Assembly (NCBI GenBank): GCA_018398805.1
Contig: JAGFBZ010000908.1
Span: 286,001-350,000, forward strand
Direction: 5' to 3'
Source of the DNA: Hirundichthys speculiger
Taxonomy: Eukaryota; Chordata; Actinopteri; Beloniformes; Exocoetidae
Length of the DNA: 64,000 bases
Shown: positions 48,611 through 60,851 of the stretch, one piece after another
Layout: each line of letters begins with the position of its first letter
Numbering within the stretch: position 1 is the first letter of the stretch
The notes under the pieces: model-generated
The model's input: the letters and a program-made list of their open reading frames with translations, nothing else
Database searches by the model: none
What the model was told of the DNA's origin: nothing
Translations under genes and position numbers: made by a program

Positions 48611-51600
48611 CCTAAATTCAAAATGAAAACCTCCTCAACCTTTAATGCAAAAAAAAAAAAAAACCCTCTAATTTAAAGGTGTGGCACAACAGGACAACTT
48701 CGTTAAAAATTCACAATTATTACCAATTCTCAAAACATATAAGATATGACTGGTTGGGACCTAACTGTAATTAGTTACCAGAAGTATACAGAAGCTTACA
48801 GCTGACCAGGTTTGAGTCCTGACCTGAGACCTTTGCTACTTGCCATTCCTCTCTCTCTCTCTGCCAAAAAAACCTTTAAGTAGAAGTAGTAATAATAATA
48901 ATAATAATAAATATATTTAGAGCAGAAATTACACATGGAGAGGATTTGCAATATTACAAACTTAAACTTAAAGCATCACAGTGAACATTTTTAGGCTTTT
49001 TGCAAGTGTTGATGCAATGTGGACCTTACAAGGAATGAAGGTTTTCTGTTCAAACATACCGCATCAACATTCCCGCTTGGATAATTAAAGGACTAGTTCA
49101 CCCAAACTAGTACTAAAGCTCCAGTTCATATTTTGATACTGCTATTGAACTTGGTGAGGTGGGCGTATCAGAGGATATTGGAGCACACTTGACTGTTAAT
49201 CAGGAAACCTAGAGCGGCTCAAAGAAAGCTGCTTTTTCAAATCGCCGAGCTGGGAACTCAGCAACGGAACAAACCGGCACATTCCCAAGTAACTCGTGGA
49301 AGTGACTCTAAGCGAAGCAATTAACACCCGGCTGGTCAAGGAGAACCACTCAGTGAGCAACAGTGGGCTAACTCTGGCTCCTGAAGGCGTAAATGTGTGT
49401 GAAGGAATGTGGATGAAGAATGGCATTTCTGAAAAGCAGCCCAGCAGGCTTGGTCAAACTAGCCTGGGTAAATGAAGGTAAATTATAAAAAAAAAGAAGA
49501 AGAAGAAAAGAAACAAGTCAGGGTCCAGCCACAGCAGAGGAAGCAGTGTCACGCTAGCATGAAAAAGATCCCCAACCACTGTCTACAGAGCACAGCAGGG
49601 AACGCTGCTTCAACCCACATCCTGTGGAAGTACACTTCATTTCAATTCATTGAAAACACAATATTCTCATTACTCTCACTTGGCCCACTGCACTGTCATT
49701 TCATCAGGTTTTCTGTACACCACAACATTAGCCCCTTTGGTCCTGTAATTTTCAGAACATAACCCATAAAGAACCAACGTAATGCGTATCGGCCTCATTA
49801 CGGCCCGGTCAGTGCAAAGAACGGCACCGGAGAATACGGTCCCTCGCATGACTTGTTAATTCAACACCTCCCTCATTCAGAGCAGCATTTATACAGCTGT
49901 CCTTCTGAGAGGAGTTCAAACTACACCACTTACAGTACACGGACACGAACACACAAATCCCACACACTGTTCTGACATCACTCCACACCACCGGTTTCTA
50001 CCAAAACCCTGGCCCCCACCTTGGGAAATCACCCAGTGCTTGTCCAGCGTGAAATACACACCCTTGGAGAGCGAAAAGGGGTGTGTGGCTGAGTGGACGG
50101 GGTGGTGAGGGGCCAAGAGGTGGCGACCATGAGAGTGTGAGGTTTGGGGATGGAAAATAAGGGAGGGAGTCTCAAAGAGGAGAATATGTGTGAGAGTCTG
50201 ATCTGGGGGGAGCAGAGGGGGTGTTGATTAGAAAGTTTCAGTGGTGAGAGATGGAATTGAAGGAGGATTATGTGGACACCAGGTTTGGAGAGGAGGGGGG
50301 AGGTGAAAGAGCGGGGTCCTTTGAAAGGAGGGCTGGGGGTGAACTCTTGGCCCTGAGACCGAGGTTCCGTCACGCCTCGCATCTCAGCGAGCCACTTGGG
50401 CCCGATGCTCAAGAGGGGAGCGGGCCCAACCTTTGTTACAGTAGAGGAGTGGGGAGTGACGAGGCATACCAGCATGTCTGACATATCAGAGCAGTTGGCT
50501 GGGAGACCCAGATTCTGGTCAGGTCTGACGCTGGCCATCTGTGGCTTTACAACAGCACTGAACTGTTTTAATTGATGAAATCTGCCCCAGGGAGGATATG
50601 AAATCGGCCTTCAAGGAGAAAACAAAGAGCAGTCGGTAAATCGGGCGTTGATGAAATCTGCGCCGAGTTATTTCAGCGAGCAAATAAGACCGCTGCATCC
50701 TTGGAGGAGCAGTGATGGTGGTTAAATCAAAAGGGTTTTTTTTTCCCCCTCTCCCTCTCTTTTTTTTTTTTTTTTTTTGAGCTGAAAGACAAACAGAAAT
50801 AAACACGATAAGATTTGTGCTTGCTCAAGTCCCCAGTTGGATATATTCATCCTTATTCTGTTCTCTCAAAGAGCTCGCTTTAATGTCACCCAGCAAAGGG
50901 AAGTGATGAAATGGAGCAATTATGTATCCATTTGTGCTATTCAAGTGAAACCAGGTGTAAAATTTCCAATCTGCGCACCTGCTGTATCTTCAATTCATTG
51001 TGTTTTCTCACCACTGTTGCCTGTTAGACAATAATATTTGAAATATGGACAAAATACTACATGCAATAATTCTATTCAACATTATCACATTGCTTACAGA
51101 GGAAAGGGTTGCTTTTCCTCTACCAATTTACCCTAAAAATTGCAATATCAAAGTGATCACAGCCTAGTACAAACAAATTGTACGGCAAAAACATTTCTGA
51201 ATTAAGTTGTGCTTGAAGATGATGAAGAACAGATTTCAATAAAAGAAAATAGTCCCTCATCAAGTAGAAACATGCTGAAATTGATATTCAGAGAGTTAGG
51301 GATGAGCATAACAGTGGAAATGAACCTTTTTTTTCTCTTTTTTGGTGGTGAAAACAGATAGCTGAGTCATCTCCCGTCAGGCTAAAGATTCATTTTCATT
51401 TTCCAAACAGTTTGTGCGTATAAATATTCATGCACCACCTTGAAAAGTGGTGGGCAACTGTAAGGCGGTCAGCGGAGAAACCCAAAATAAAAACCCTCCC
51501 TCCCTCCTCCGCAGCTGTGCCGAGAGGGAGTGGGGGGGTTAGCTCATGATGAAAGACCCTCACTATCCACGACCTTTCCAGTCTAAAACAAAGATTTGCA

Positions 51601-53431
51601 CAATTAACTACTTTTAAATGTCATCCAACTGCCAAATCTGCATATCAACGCCAAGCCTTGCATAGAAATGAGCATGTTTGTGGAGGCATGATTTTTCTCC
51701 CATGTCCCATCCCTGCGCCACCAAATGGGCTTCTTTCTTGTTTTAGCCAGGAAGGAAATGTAAATGTCAACATATCTTGCGTGGAGATCCTTCTATTGCT
51801 AATTAACCTTTGGCGTTTAGAAGCATGACTGAGCTCTGCCTAAACACTGCAATTAACTTGAGCTTGAAAGACAGAGACAACATCTACACGGAGCCACGTA
51901 AAAGTAGGGAACCACACTGACTTCATTATCCTTGCAGACACATTCTGCACACCTCACCTTTTTTTTTTTTTGGGGGGGGGCTCATATTTTCTCCAGGCAG
52001 AAGGAATGAGCTTTTTGGGAGCGTCAAAACTTTGTGGATTAATAAATCTCATTTCATTTTTATCTTCATGAGATTGGACAAGAAAACCCGGTTTAGTTGT
52101 AGCCCCTGGTGAGAGCCAGCCCATTACAGGTGAATTCGTTCTCATGAATCTTCATACATCAAGCTGATGACTGCTGAAGTCTATCATGCTCAAGTTCAAT
52201 TTCCAGATGAGGCGACTGGGAGGAAAGTTTTGCCCTCCCTCCAACTCACTTCAGTCACTCAAAATAAGCAAAAAGAGCCTGTGTAATTCAAACAGTCTTC
52301 TCTGGGGTTCTCTGTAGGTCTCCTTGGGGCCCGAGCTGCACAGACTCCTCTGGAGTAATGAATACCAACACTGAACTCTCCTCTTGCAGCTCAAAGCCAG
52401 CGTCAGTTACAAAGTCAACCCATTAACATCTTCACCATTCACCGGTGTGCTCTTTCTCAGCTGCAGAATCAACACCAGTCAACAGGGACAGAATACCACA
52501 GGTAGCTAGACTGGAAAAATACCTCCTTGTTCCACTGGGAGTGAGGTGGGAACACTAAATGATGATGGACAGGAAATATTTTTTTCTTTTATATGCTGAT
52601 AAATACTGAATCTGTAGGAACACTGTAGGCCACATGCAGACTAATGATTGACATGATTTCCAGGGGAAAGGCAGAATCTGGGTTTGGAGAGGGCAGAGGT
52701 GAGGCAGAGGGAACGTAGAGGGGTGCCAAGAATAAAGTTGATTCAGTGTAGGATGTATGGGATGAGGGGACGCTTTAATGGACCGGACCTGCGTCAGCTG
52801 CTCAGAGGAGACCATTTAACCCCCAGGAAAGGTATCTTAGGCCACCACGAACATATACATTTTTAGCTAAATAGTTAAAGACAATACAGGAGTTGAAGGA
52901 AGTTATGAAGGGGCTCTGCACTTTAATTACTAATATCTCAAACTAGTCTTAAACAGAATACATTCAACAGACCTTACTGCAAACACCGCCACTGGCAGGA
53001 CATTTCTGCGAATTTTGTTCATACCCAAAGTCCAGGTCGAGTTCTAAAGCATCACTAACAGACTCTGACATAATATATTTAAATCAGCATATCTGATTGA
53101 GGAAGGTGGGCCGCCTTTTTCTGAGCACAGCTTTCATTATAACTAAACGCACTACATCAGTTCTTGTGAGGAAGTTCAAACAAGCTTCTTCCTTTTCAGA
53201 CGAGGACATCCGTCAATGTCAGCTATGATTAAGTCTAGAAAAATACTAATTTCTTGGGAAGACTAGACTAACGTCCTTGTAGGTCCAACATGACAAATGT
53301 CCTGTATGGTCAGCGTCAATTCTTATCAACACCTCATTAAAAATGTAATGGTCGCATGAATATTAACCAGATTTAATTACAGTTCCATACAGCTATTCTG
53401 CACTCTCCCTTTATTTCCCCCCTTCCTGTAG
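48611..53431. other. No assigned gene in 4.8 kb
   Basis: Contains (AAT)n at about 48889-48911, a poly-T at 50760-50779 and T/G runs at 51959-51980. The stretch 50029-50538 is open for 169 codons on the minus strand, but it is strongly pyrimidine-biased and has no domain; I treat it as non-coding. 51340-52160 is free of repeat signatures and holds several TAATTA/ATTAA-type words; it could be conserved non-coding sequence. Confidence 0.4.
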
Positions 53432-53494
53432 GGCAGTCTCTCATTCAAGTGCCAGTCCCTCCACCTTCATGAATGTCGCAGAAGTCCAAGAAAT
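53432..53494 (+). CDS. Weak candidate plus-strand exon, 63 bp
   Basis: An excellent acceptor (tttatttccccccttcctgtag) and an AAT|GTAAGT donor bound 63 bases, open in two frames (GSLSFKCQSLHLHECRRSP... or AVSHSSASPSTFMNVAEVQE). A further segment ending GAG|GTATGT at 53772, with YALLMEV-type sequence, could follow in the first frame, but its acceptor is poor. All better exons in the window are on the minus strand, so this is doubtful. Confidence 0.2.
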
Positions 53495-56400
53495 GTAAGT
53501 TACTGATGGAATCAAACTCAATCAGCAAGAGAAACGATGGAATATCCCCACATTTACAGAGGTGCTAATTGGCGGCAGTAAAATTCAGCAAGCTGCATAA
53601 TTTACTCAAAGAGAGAAATGAGAGTAGAGAAGAGGGGGATTGGCTCATTTGTAACAGAGATATTAATATACCGTCTTTCGAAAATCAGGCATGTAATAGA
53701 TGCAGAAGACACCAGGAAAAATGATTAAAGTCAGCTTGTCAGAGCCAGAGAGGTACGCGCTACTGATGGAGGTATGTTCTGAGGAATTAACATGGAAAAC
53801 CTCAACGGCAATATCTGCCGTTTTTCTCTCCATTTGCCCGTTTATATTCATGTACAATAGGTCATATGACGCGCCAGGAAACTGCTTTACCTATGCAAAG
53901 TAGTGCATCACTTTTGCATTTGAAGGACAGTTGGTGAAAGCGTGAAACGATCAGAAATCAGTGCAAAGGAAAGAGCGTAAAGTGTGTGATGCTGCCAAAA
54001 ACCTCGCAGGCCTCTGAGGAAAATAACTCCGAGCTCGTGTCAGATTTCCACCACAAACCATTTGATGAGCAGTAAACCTGGGATCAGATGGACAGACAAA
54101 TAACCAGACACAGATAGACACGCATCGTGGCAACGGCTGCGGTTTGACTCAGGCCAGAGACTTTAGTTCTACATCAGCTAAAACAAGAAAAGAAAATTCA
54201 ACCTGGCTGTTCAAACAGCATATATGTCCCACAAACAACAGCGAAATATGAGAGTGAAACCGATACACAACTTTTCAACCGATGTTTCACAGTCAGCTCT
54301 GTCAGAAGAATTTGTAATGTTTTCTTCAGCCGGCACAAGAGAGTTTTCTTGAACAGTTACAGATGGTAGACAAAATATAATGAACACCTGTTAAATCTAT
54401 TGCACTCAACCGTAACAGACTACTGCCGTGACAAATACACGGTACCTTGCTCCAGAGATATCAGGAAAGATATGATTTCAGATACAACACTTTTTCATGT
54501 ATTACAATCAGATTTAAAACCAATTTATTTAACAAAGAGCAGGACTCCTGTGAAAGAAATAAAATCTTGTAAAGTTGAGCCCCACAAAGTCCATTATTGG
54601 AGACTGTGCAGGTGTCCTTTCCATCTGTTAGACTGCATCAAAGTGGAAAAATCTAAGCTAACAATTTGCAACACAGCTACATTTTGTAAGGTAGGTTTTT
54701 AATTACAGAACGTTCGTGCTCCATGTATCTATAAATCCACGCCTGGCTAGAAAATAAGACTGATGGGGGAAAAAAAGAAGAGGAACCTGAGTTTTGATTA
54801 AGATCAAAAATACTCCTTTAGCTCAAATGAACTGAGCCTCACACTTGACAAAAACTGTGTTGACAACACAAAGAATGTGTCTGGGAAGAACCAACCTTCA
54901 CGCCCTTGTTTGATGCTCTCTCCCACGTTTGATCAACAGACATGAAACAACACAATCACATTGAACAATAAAAAAAAGGCACTTGAAAGGGACAATACTG
55001 CCAAAGAGTGGGAACATACTGAGTGACAGCTTGTTAGCTCTTTGAGGCCTTGGCTGCCGTGCTGGGCAGCAAGCTGATGGCTCCTCACTTTGTCTCAGAA
55101 GTGAAACTCCTGTGATGGTAAATAGTTCCGACCTTGAAAGCGTCCCATAATGGAGATGCAGGATGATTGTTGTGACACGGTGATTGGTAGAAAAGGCTTC
55201 ATGGATGCATAGTCATCTGTGGAAAACATCTTTATTTCTGACAAAAAGGCTTTGGTACATCACACATACAGATGCAATCTATGATGATTAAGTGACCCCA
55301 CCCCCCCACCCCCCCACCCCCCCCCATTTGATTACCGTCTGCGATTTGAGATGGAATTGATGTAATAAAAAGTCTGTAAATCCTGTTGAAACAATGTTAG
55401 AAGTCCACAGATAATGCAAAATAAGCAGAAAAGCATCCTATTGTCATTCGGAATATTCTTCTCCAATGCATATACACAGGGTAAAAAAAAAGGAGGGAAA
55501 AAAAAGCTTGAAGCTGTAGTGTTTTATTCATCATTATGTAAATCCAGTCATTTATGGCTGCCTTTGCAAATCAGGAATCAAGTGTGTCAACATCTAGCAG
55601 AGAGAAAAGTGCATACGGGGATTACAAAAAAACAGAACGAGATCAGAAACGAGAACGAGGGAGAAATTCTCCTTGAGGTAAAGTCTATAAATCCTGACAA
55701 GGGTCAATTGAGTCTGTTTTTAATTGTCTCGAATCTCTATGGTGTCAGAAGTTTACAGTTCCACTCTAAGCTCAGTAAGCTATTGTTAATACATGAGTGA
55801 CAGTGTGTGGGGGCTCAGCCCAGAGTTGGTTCACACCATAGAAAAATACCCTGGTTGTTTGCATTTTCAACTTTTAACTACTGAATTTCTATGTGATAGA
55901 TGAAGGGTGATTAACTCTCAACCACAAAGTTCTACTCTAGTTGTAGGCCGAAGCCAGTTTTTCTTCACATCCTGCTCCACTAAGAAAGATAAATGGTCAT
56001 TGCATTGCTATACAGCTAAAGTTACAAATATATGCTCCAAACCAATAAAAGCCTAAATAAATCCCCTAAAATCCCCAAAGAGTCTGCAAACGTGTGAGCA
56101 CGTTTGAATGTAACAGAAATATTGTTTAATATATATGTAAATAACTAAGATCAGACAAATATTTCTCTAATAAAGGTGATTTCTGGTTGCTAATAGGATG
56201 GTAAGAACTACTTAAGGCTTAATGCTTTCTCTCATCTATCCTTAACTTATCTGTCGTTAACATCCTGATCATATGACCCAAGGACTTTTGGGTAAAGGCA
56301 ACTTATATTTCAAACACTGCTTAAGTTTATTCTGAAATGAGATGCTCAGCCAGTAGTAAATCTATGCACGGCTGTGAAGGCAGGCATGAATCCCAAGCCA

Positions 56401-56859
56401 CATGTGTCGCATCCATTTGAAAAATATGATCTCATTATAAACATGCACTTTTAACGTTTTAATCAGTGCCTTTTCCTGCCATGAATGTGACTAGAATGTG
56501 TTTCTAGTCTGAATCTTTCTCCTCTGTGACGACAAGCTGCATCAAAAAACTCCAATAATCTTACCGAGTACACAAATACCTTTAACAATGCTCGAACAGC
56601 CAAGAGAGGACCCCCCCCTCCCCCCACCCCCTGAACAAAAGAAAAAGGAAAAACATTAACAAAGGTGCCTCTTGTGAGGTGTGGAACCTTGGCATTTCCA
56701 GTTGTCTTCATCTTCAGATGTCTCTATCTCTTGTCCGTCTTGTGGCATCTCAATGCAGGAGTTGAGTGCAGCTGGACTGATCAGGCTGACAAACATTAGT
56801 TCCACTTGGGGAAGCAAACCTTTTTTCTTATCTATTTTCCAATAAAAATATGGTCTACC
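53495..56859. other. No gene seen; C-rich tract 55298-55325
   Basis: Contains a (CCCCCCA)n tract at about 55298-55325 and a second C-rich stretch near 56611-56631. No supported exon. Confidence 0.45.
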
Positions 56860-57366
56860 TATGGCTGAAAGTCTTGATTTAATATTAATCTTTTCTTCAA
56901 AACACATATATATGCACACTCAATAGCAGTAAACCACCCCACTCTTGCATCTTTGCCTCTATTCCAGATCCAAAATGATGACGAGAAGCTTGACTTACAG
57001 AAATCTAAATCTTGTGTGCTGCTTTGCACCAAACAAACTCAAGCTTATGATCAGAGGAAAGTATATGTGTAGAAGTTATCTGACTAACTGCAGAGAATGA
57101 TAATTACAGTACTGCTTTTGACTACAACTTAAATGCGGTAGGTGCACGATGCCTAACTAAACTTAAAAAAAAAAGAAAAAAAAAAGAGTTAGTATCAAAT
57201 GTGACCGATGGACTGGACTTTTGTCTTTTGAGTGTGTAGCTACATGACCACATGCATGTTTGAACAGGAAATTATGAGCAAACATGACTCAGCAGCACAC
57301 ACCGTTTGGATGTCTGAAAAATTATGTTTTTGTGCGTGCGTGTCGGTGAGAGAAATCGAGCGGTAG
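56860..57366 (-). other. Probable 3' UTR of the minus-strand gene ending at 57367
   Basis: Follows the stop codon in transcription order. A minus-strand ATTAAA (plus 56878-56883) about 485 bases past the stop could be the polyadenylation signal. This is inference from position only. Confidence 0.35.
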
Positions 57367-57504
57367 CTACGAAGAGTTCGAGGTGCTGGGGCTCCAGCCC
57401 ATTTGATAAGCTCTCTCCAGGGTTCTCTTGCAGTCCTGCATAACCGTGCTGAACACAATGTGAGGGTACTGGACCACCAGCCTCTCCACGGTCTCCTCGT
57501 TCAC
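57367..57504 (-). CDS. Terminal coding exon of an unidentified minus-strand gene
   Basis: A strong acceptor (gtgtctcttcctgtgtttttcag) is followed by 46 codons and TAG. The peptide begins VNEETVERLVVQYPHIVFST, continues VMQDCKRTLERAYQMGW and ends SPSTSNSS. Third codon positions are dominated by G and C and the exon stands out against AT-rich flanks, a clear coding signature. The body looks like an amphipathic helix pair with a short Ser-rich tail. It starts in phase 0, matching the exon at 60826-60851. I do not recognise the protein family. Two other frames are also open because of GC content, but only this frame has the wobble bias and a natural stop after the Ser-rich tail. Confidence 0.6.
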   Translation of the reverse strand: MNEETVERLVVQYPHIVFSTVMQDCKRTLERAYQMGWSPSTSNSS

Positions 57505-58175
57505 CTGAAAAACACAGGAAGAGACACACTTTCAACATTCTGCAGGGAGCAAGTGATTAGTTTGTCCACCATTTTCAATAGCAGATGTCCAGTTGTTATG
57601 GAAGCCTGAATGTTTAACTCCATTACTGCAGTGCTAGAACGTCTGAATGATTAATGGTTAAAAAGAGCAGTGGGAAGCTTTAATCTTCACACCTCTTCTA
57701 AAGCTACTCAGAGTGAAAAGTGAGCAAAGTTGACTGACACTAATTAAAAACTGTTATCTTCTTATATTAACTTTCTTTTTTTTAAGCAAATACAGTAGCT
57801 CACTACTTTTGCTCTTTTCAATCGTATTTCTACACTCAGTTATAAAACAGTAATGGTGATTTTCCACAGTATGAAGATTTTGTCAGTTAAGTAGGAAGCT
57901 CATTATGAAATGATTACCTAATAACCCTATGAAAGGGAGGAAGGACACAGGTAAAACATGGACATTAGACTTATTTTAAGAGAGAGAAAAAAGGGCAGTT
58001 TGAAACCAAGATAAGGAGCTAATTGGCCCATTTCTGGCAACAGCAAATGCAAATGTGTTTGGGATAATTATTATCGTTCAAAATCAATTTCCCCTGCCAA
58101 GTCAAAAGCCATGAGTGAGGTATCTGACAAAAGTCAGCTATCTGAGTGTCAGATAAAGGAAAGTGACATTGTTAT

Positions 58176-59312
58176 TAGGGCTGGACAAGTTAACGGGTTA
58201 TTATCGCGTTAACTCATTAATTTATTAACGCCGACATTTATTTTATCGTGCGTTAATGCATGTTGCTCACATGCTTTTGTTTTGAAAAGTCTGTTACTGG
58301 CTGCTGCGGAACCGGAAGAGGACTGCCAGGTAAACATGGAAAAGCTAAAACAGACATGGACAACGGTAAAAAAATCAGTGTACTTTACAATTCGGGTAGC
58401 AACTCAGGTAGCAATATTAACAATTCTGTGAAAACAAAAATTCTGGACAGCAACAAAACTTTCACGTCATTCCTCCATGTTACATCAGATCTGCTCCATG
58501 TGTTCACTGTCCTGCTGTTCTCTTACTGGTTACTTCAGTGCGGCTCCATCTAGTGGCACAGATGTGTAATGACAACAGAAAGTCCAGTCCTCGATTATAA
58601 AACAAATTCAGTTCTGTGGCCTGTTTTTTCATTTCGTATTTTTGATCAAAGTCTAAAATTGAAGTATAAAAAAAAATGGAAATTTTTTGGTTTTTTTGTG
58701 ATAGATTAAAAAATGAAAAACATAATAAAATGTCACTTTTTAATTTTTTTTTATTTTTGATTGACAATTGAAAATGGAAAGAATGAATTATACACGGATT
58801 GGTAAAGTTACTGAACTTTAACATGGACATTTTCATTTTAAAGTTCTCCCAGATGCAGGATTCAACAGAAACAAGGTTATTTGTGACAACTGACAAGTTG
58901 AACTCCCTGTTAAAAGTTTCTGCTGTTACCTCAGAAATTATCTGTTTTAATGTTCTGATTGTGCTGAGCCACAATCATTTTGTTGGATTTTGTTTGTGGA
59001 CTTTTTTTTTTATAAAAACAGGATGACATTAATGCCCTGGCAGTGGCAATAAGCTTTATTTTATTTGACATTTTTTTAATGAGATTCACACTAAATATGT
59101 GTTACTGACAAGTGCTGATGTTAAAAGTGTTTGAACAACAAATGTTATGGCACTTAAGTTCATATAGGAGCAGAACATTTAAATAAAAGTGATCTTTACA
59201 CTACTTTTGAATTCATTATTTGATTTTGCGTATACAATGCGATTAATCATGAATAATCAGGGAAATCATGCGATTAATCGCAATTAGAATTTTTAATCAT
59301 TGCCCAGCCCTA
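58176..59312. mobile_element. hAT-like element with TAGGGCTGG termini, 1137 bp
   Basis: The ends TAGGGCTGGACAA and TTGCCCAGCCCTA are inverted repeats. Flanks ATTGTTAT (58168-58175) and ATTAATAT (59313-59320) agree at 6 of 8 positions, as expected for an aged 8-bp duplication. The subterminal regions carry TTAACG/CGCGTTAAC and CGATTAATCG words. No transposase domain is recognisable inside. It sits in the intron between the two exons of the minus-strand gene. Confidence 0.72.
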
Positions 59313-59341
59313 ATTAATATAATTTTTTTTGCTTAAATTTT

Positions 59342-59529
59342 TTGGCACTAGTGGCCTTTATTCACAGTGAAGATAGACAGGAAAGGAGGCAGAAAGAGAT
59401 CTGGGAAGACACACACCAAAGGGTCCCATGGGCCGGGAGTCGAGCCTGCGACTGCTGCAGCCAGGACTGTAGCCTCGTATATGGGCCCGCCTGCCCTAAC
59501 CACTGCACCACCAGGGCCGCCTGGTGACA
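59342..59529 (-). mobile_element. tRNA-derived SINE with 9-bp target duplication
   Basis: On the minus strand the element starts GGCGGCCCTGGTGGTGCAG; TGGTGCAGTGGTTAGGGCAG fits a Pol III A box and CAGGCTCGACTCCCGG a B box, followed by a body ending in an ATT/AAAG-rich tail. TTAAATTTT flanks both sides (59333-59341 and 59530-59538), a target-site duplication. It lies in the same intron as the hAT element. Confidence 0.78.
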
Positions 59530-60379
59530 TTAAATTTTATGGCAAAAAAGGGTACTCTCTACAAAAATGCCTAACAGGTAATCAGCCTTGGACAGCGATG
59601 CAAATTTGATAGAGGTATACAGGTACTAGGTCTCCTGAATATGTTCCTGCAGTCATGTCTTGGTAAAACACGTAACAGTGTATCCAAGCTTGACCATTTT
59701 ATTTGCTAAAGATCTCACATTTTCCACGATGATTTGGAGAAGAAACTATGTAATACTGTTCCTTGCTCTCCTCTTTTATCCTATCCTGCATCTCCCATGT
59801 CTTCTCTTCATCTTGTCTGGAGTTGTGAGTCTTAATCTGGGTTTTGCTTGGATTTAGAAAGCTCAATTAGCTGATTCAGCAACGAAACGTTGCTTTCATT
59901 GTCACAGTCCTACATCATAACAGATACTAAGGAGTGCCAGAATTACTGTGAGGAATCGTTTAAGCTACACAGTAAAAATCTGTGTCTGAAGGAGAAAGCA
60001 CATTTAAAACTCCAAAGAAGACCCAATGAGAGACGAATTTCTGCAATAAGGTTCCATTATTGCCACTAGTGCAGCAACATTCTCGTATGGAGCAGAATAC
60101 AGGCTCTAGATGTGAAAGAACCTTGGGAATATTCATTGGTCTTTTAAAACCATTAAAAAAGGTCACGTCATAGTGGAGGACTTGTAGACATAAGGAAAAA
60201 AGTAGAAAAGAAGACCCCCCCAAACAGTAAAAGTGATAAACTGGCATGGGAGAGTGAATAACCCAAGATGGTGAAACCTGCCCAAAACAGCTCTGATATC
60301 CATCTATGGAGCATCAGCGATATCATTGATTTGTCTGAGGCAGAGTTTTCTGAGCCCAAAGGTTAATATTAAGACAAGA

Positions 60380-60630
60380 TGCACATAAGCGACAGCCTGG
60401 CCACACTGCTGCTGTCGAACAAACAACACGAAAGTTTCTGCTGCTGTATCACCACACTGGGGAGCAGATTCTTTCCTCAGGCTGTGGGACTACTGACGTC
60501 GAAACAAATACTCCATTTCTGGCTTGAGCCTCATAACGCTTTTTTGTTTTTCTGAGTGGCATACAGACTATTTATTACATTTTGTTACACAACAACAAAA
60601 TTGCATAATGACAAATAAATCTTGAAGCCC
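60380..60630 (+). repeat. LINE 3' tail fragment
   Basis: The blocks 'gctgtatcaccacactgggg', 'gattctttcctcaggctgtg', 'ggactactgacgtc' and 'ataatgacaaataaatctt' form the 3' end characteristic of a fish LINE family ending in an AATAAA-like tail. The coding part is absent. Confidence 0.5.
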
Positions 60631-60825
60631 TAAAAATCGTTGTATCGTGGTGCAAGAAATCAGTGACTAAAAATACTCTGCTGCAAATGGGTGGTAAAAA
60701 TCTGAATATTAGTCTTTATTTAAGACAGACAGTTCCTGAAGAACGTGCAGTCTAGGGACCTGCTCATCTGTACATACGACTGGACAGTGGTGACGGGATT
60801 AGCACCAGAGGAAAGCTGAGCTCAC

Positions 60826-60851
60826 CAAGCTAATGAGGCCTTCATTTTCCT
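60826..60851 (-). CDS. Penultimate-type micro-exon, 26 bp, of the minus-strand gene
   Basis: The minus strand has an excellent acceptor (gcttgtcttatttgtcctcag) and a TTG|GTGAGC donor around 26 bases. Two bases complete an upstream codon and then ENEGLISL is read, ending in phase 0, exactly what the terminal exon at 57367-57504 needs. The joined peptide around the junction is ENEGLISL|VNEETVER. The intron of 3.3 kb contains a hAT element, a SINE and a LINE tail. A 15-base exon-like segment at about 61078-61092 (acceptor ctttggctacaacag, donor GTATGT) could be the next exon upstream, unproven. Confidence 0.42.

Noticed and set aside
50029..50538. 169-codon minus-strand open frame starting MASVRPDQNLG
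   Set aside because: The strand is strongly pyrimidine-biased, which removes stops; no domain, no splice sites and Pro/Ser/Leu-rich composition as expected by chance.
56656..56919. Minus-strand frame ending IETSEDEDNWKCQGS...
   Set aside because: Coding-like in places, but it lies in the probable 3' UTR of the gene ending at 57367 and has no clear acceptor; could be an alternative last exon but unsupported.
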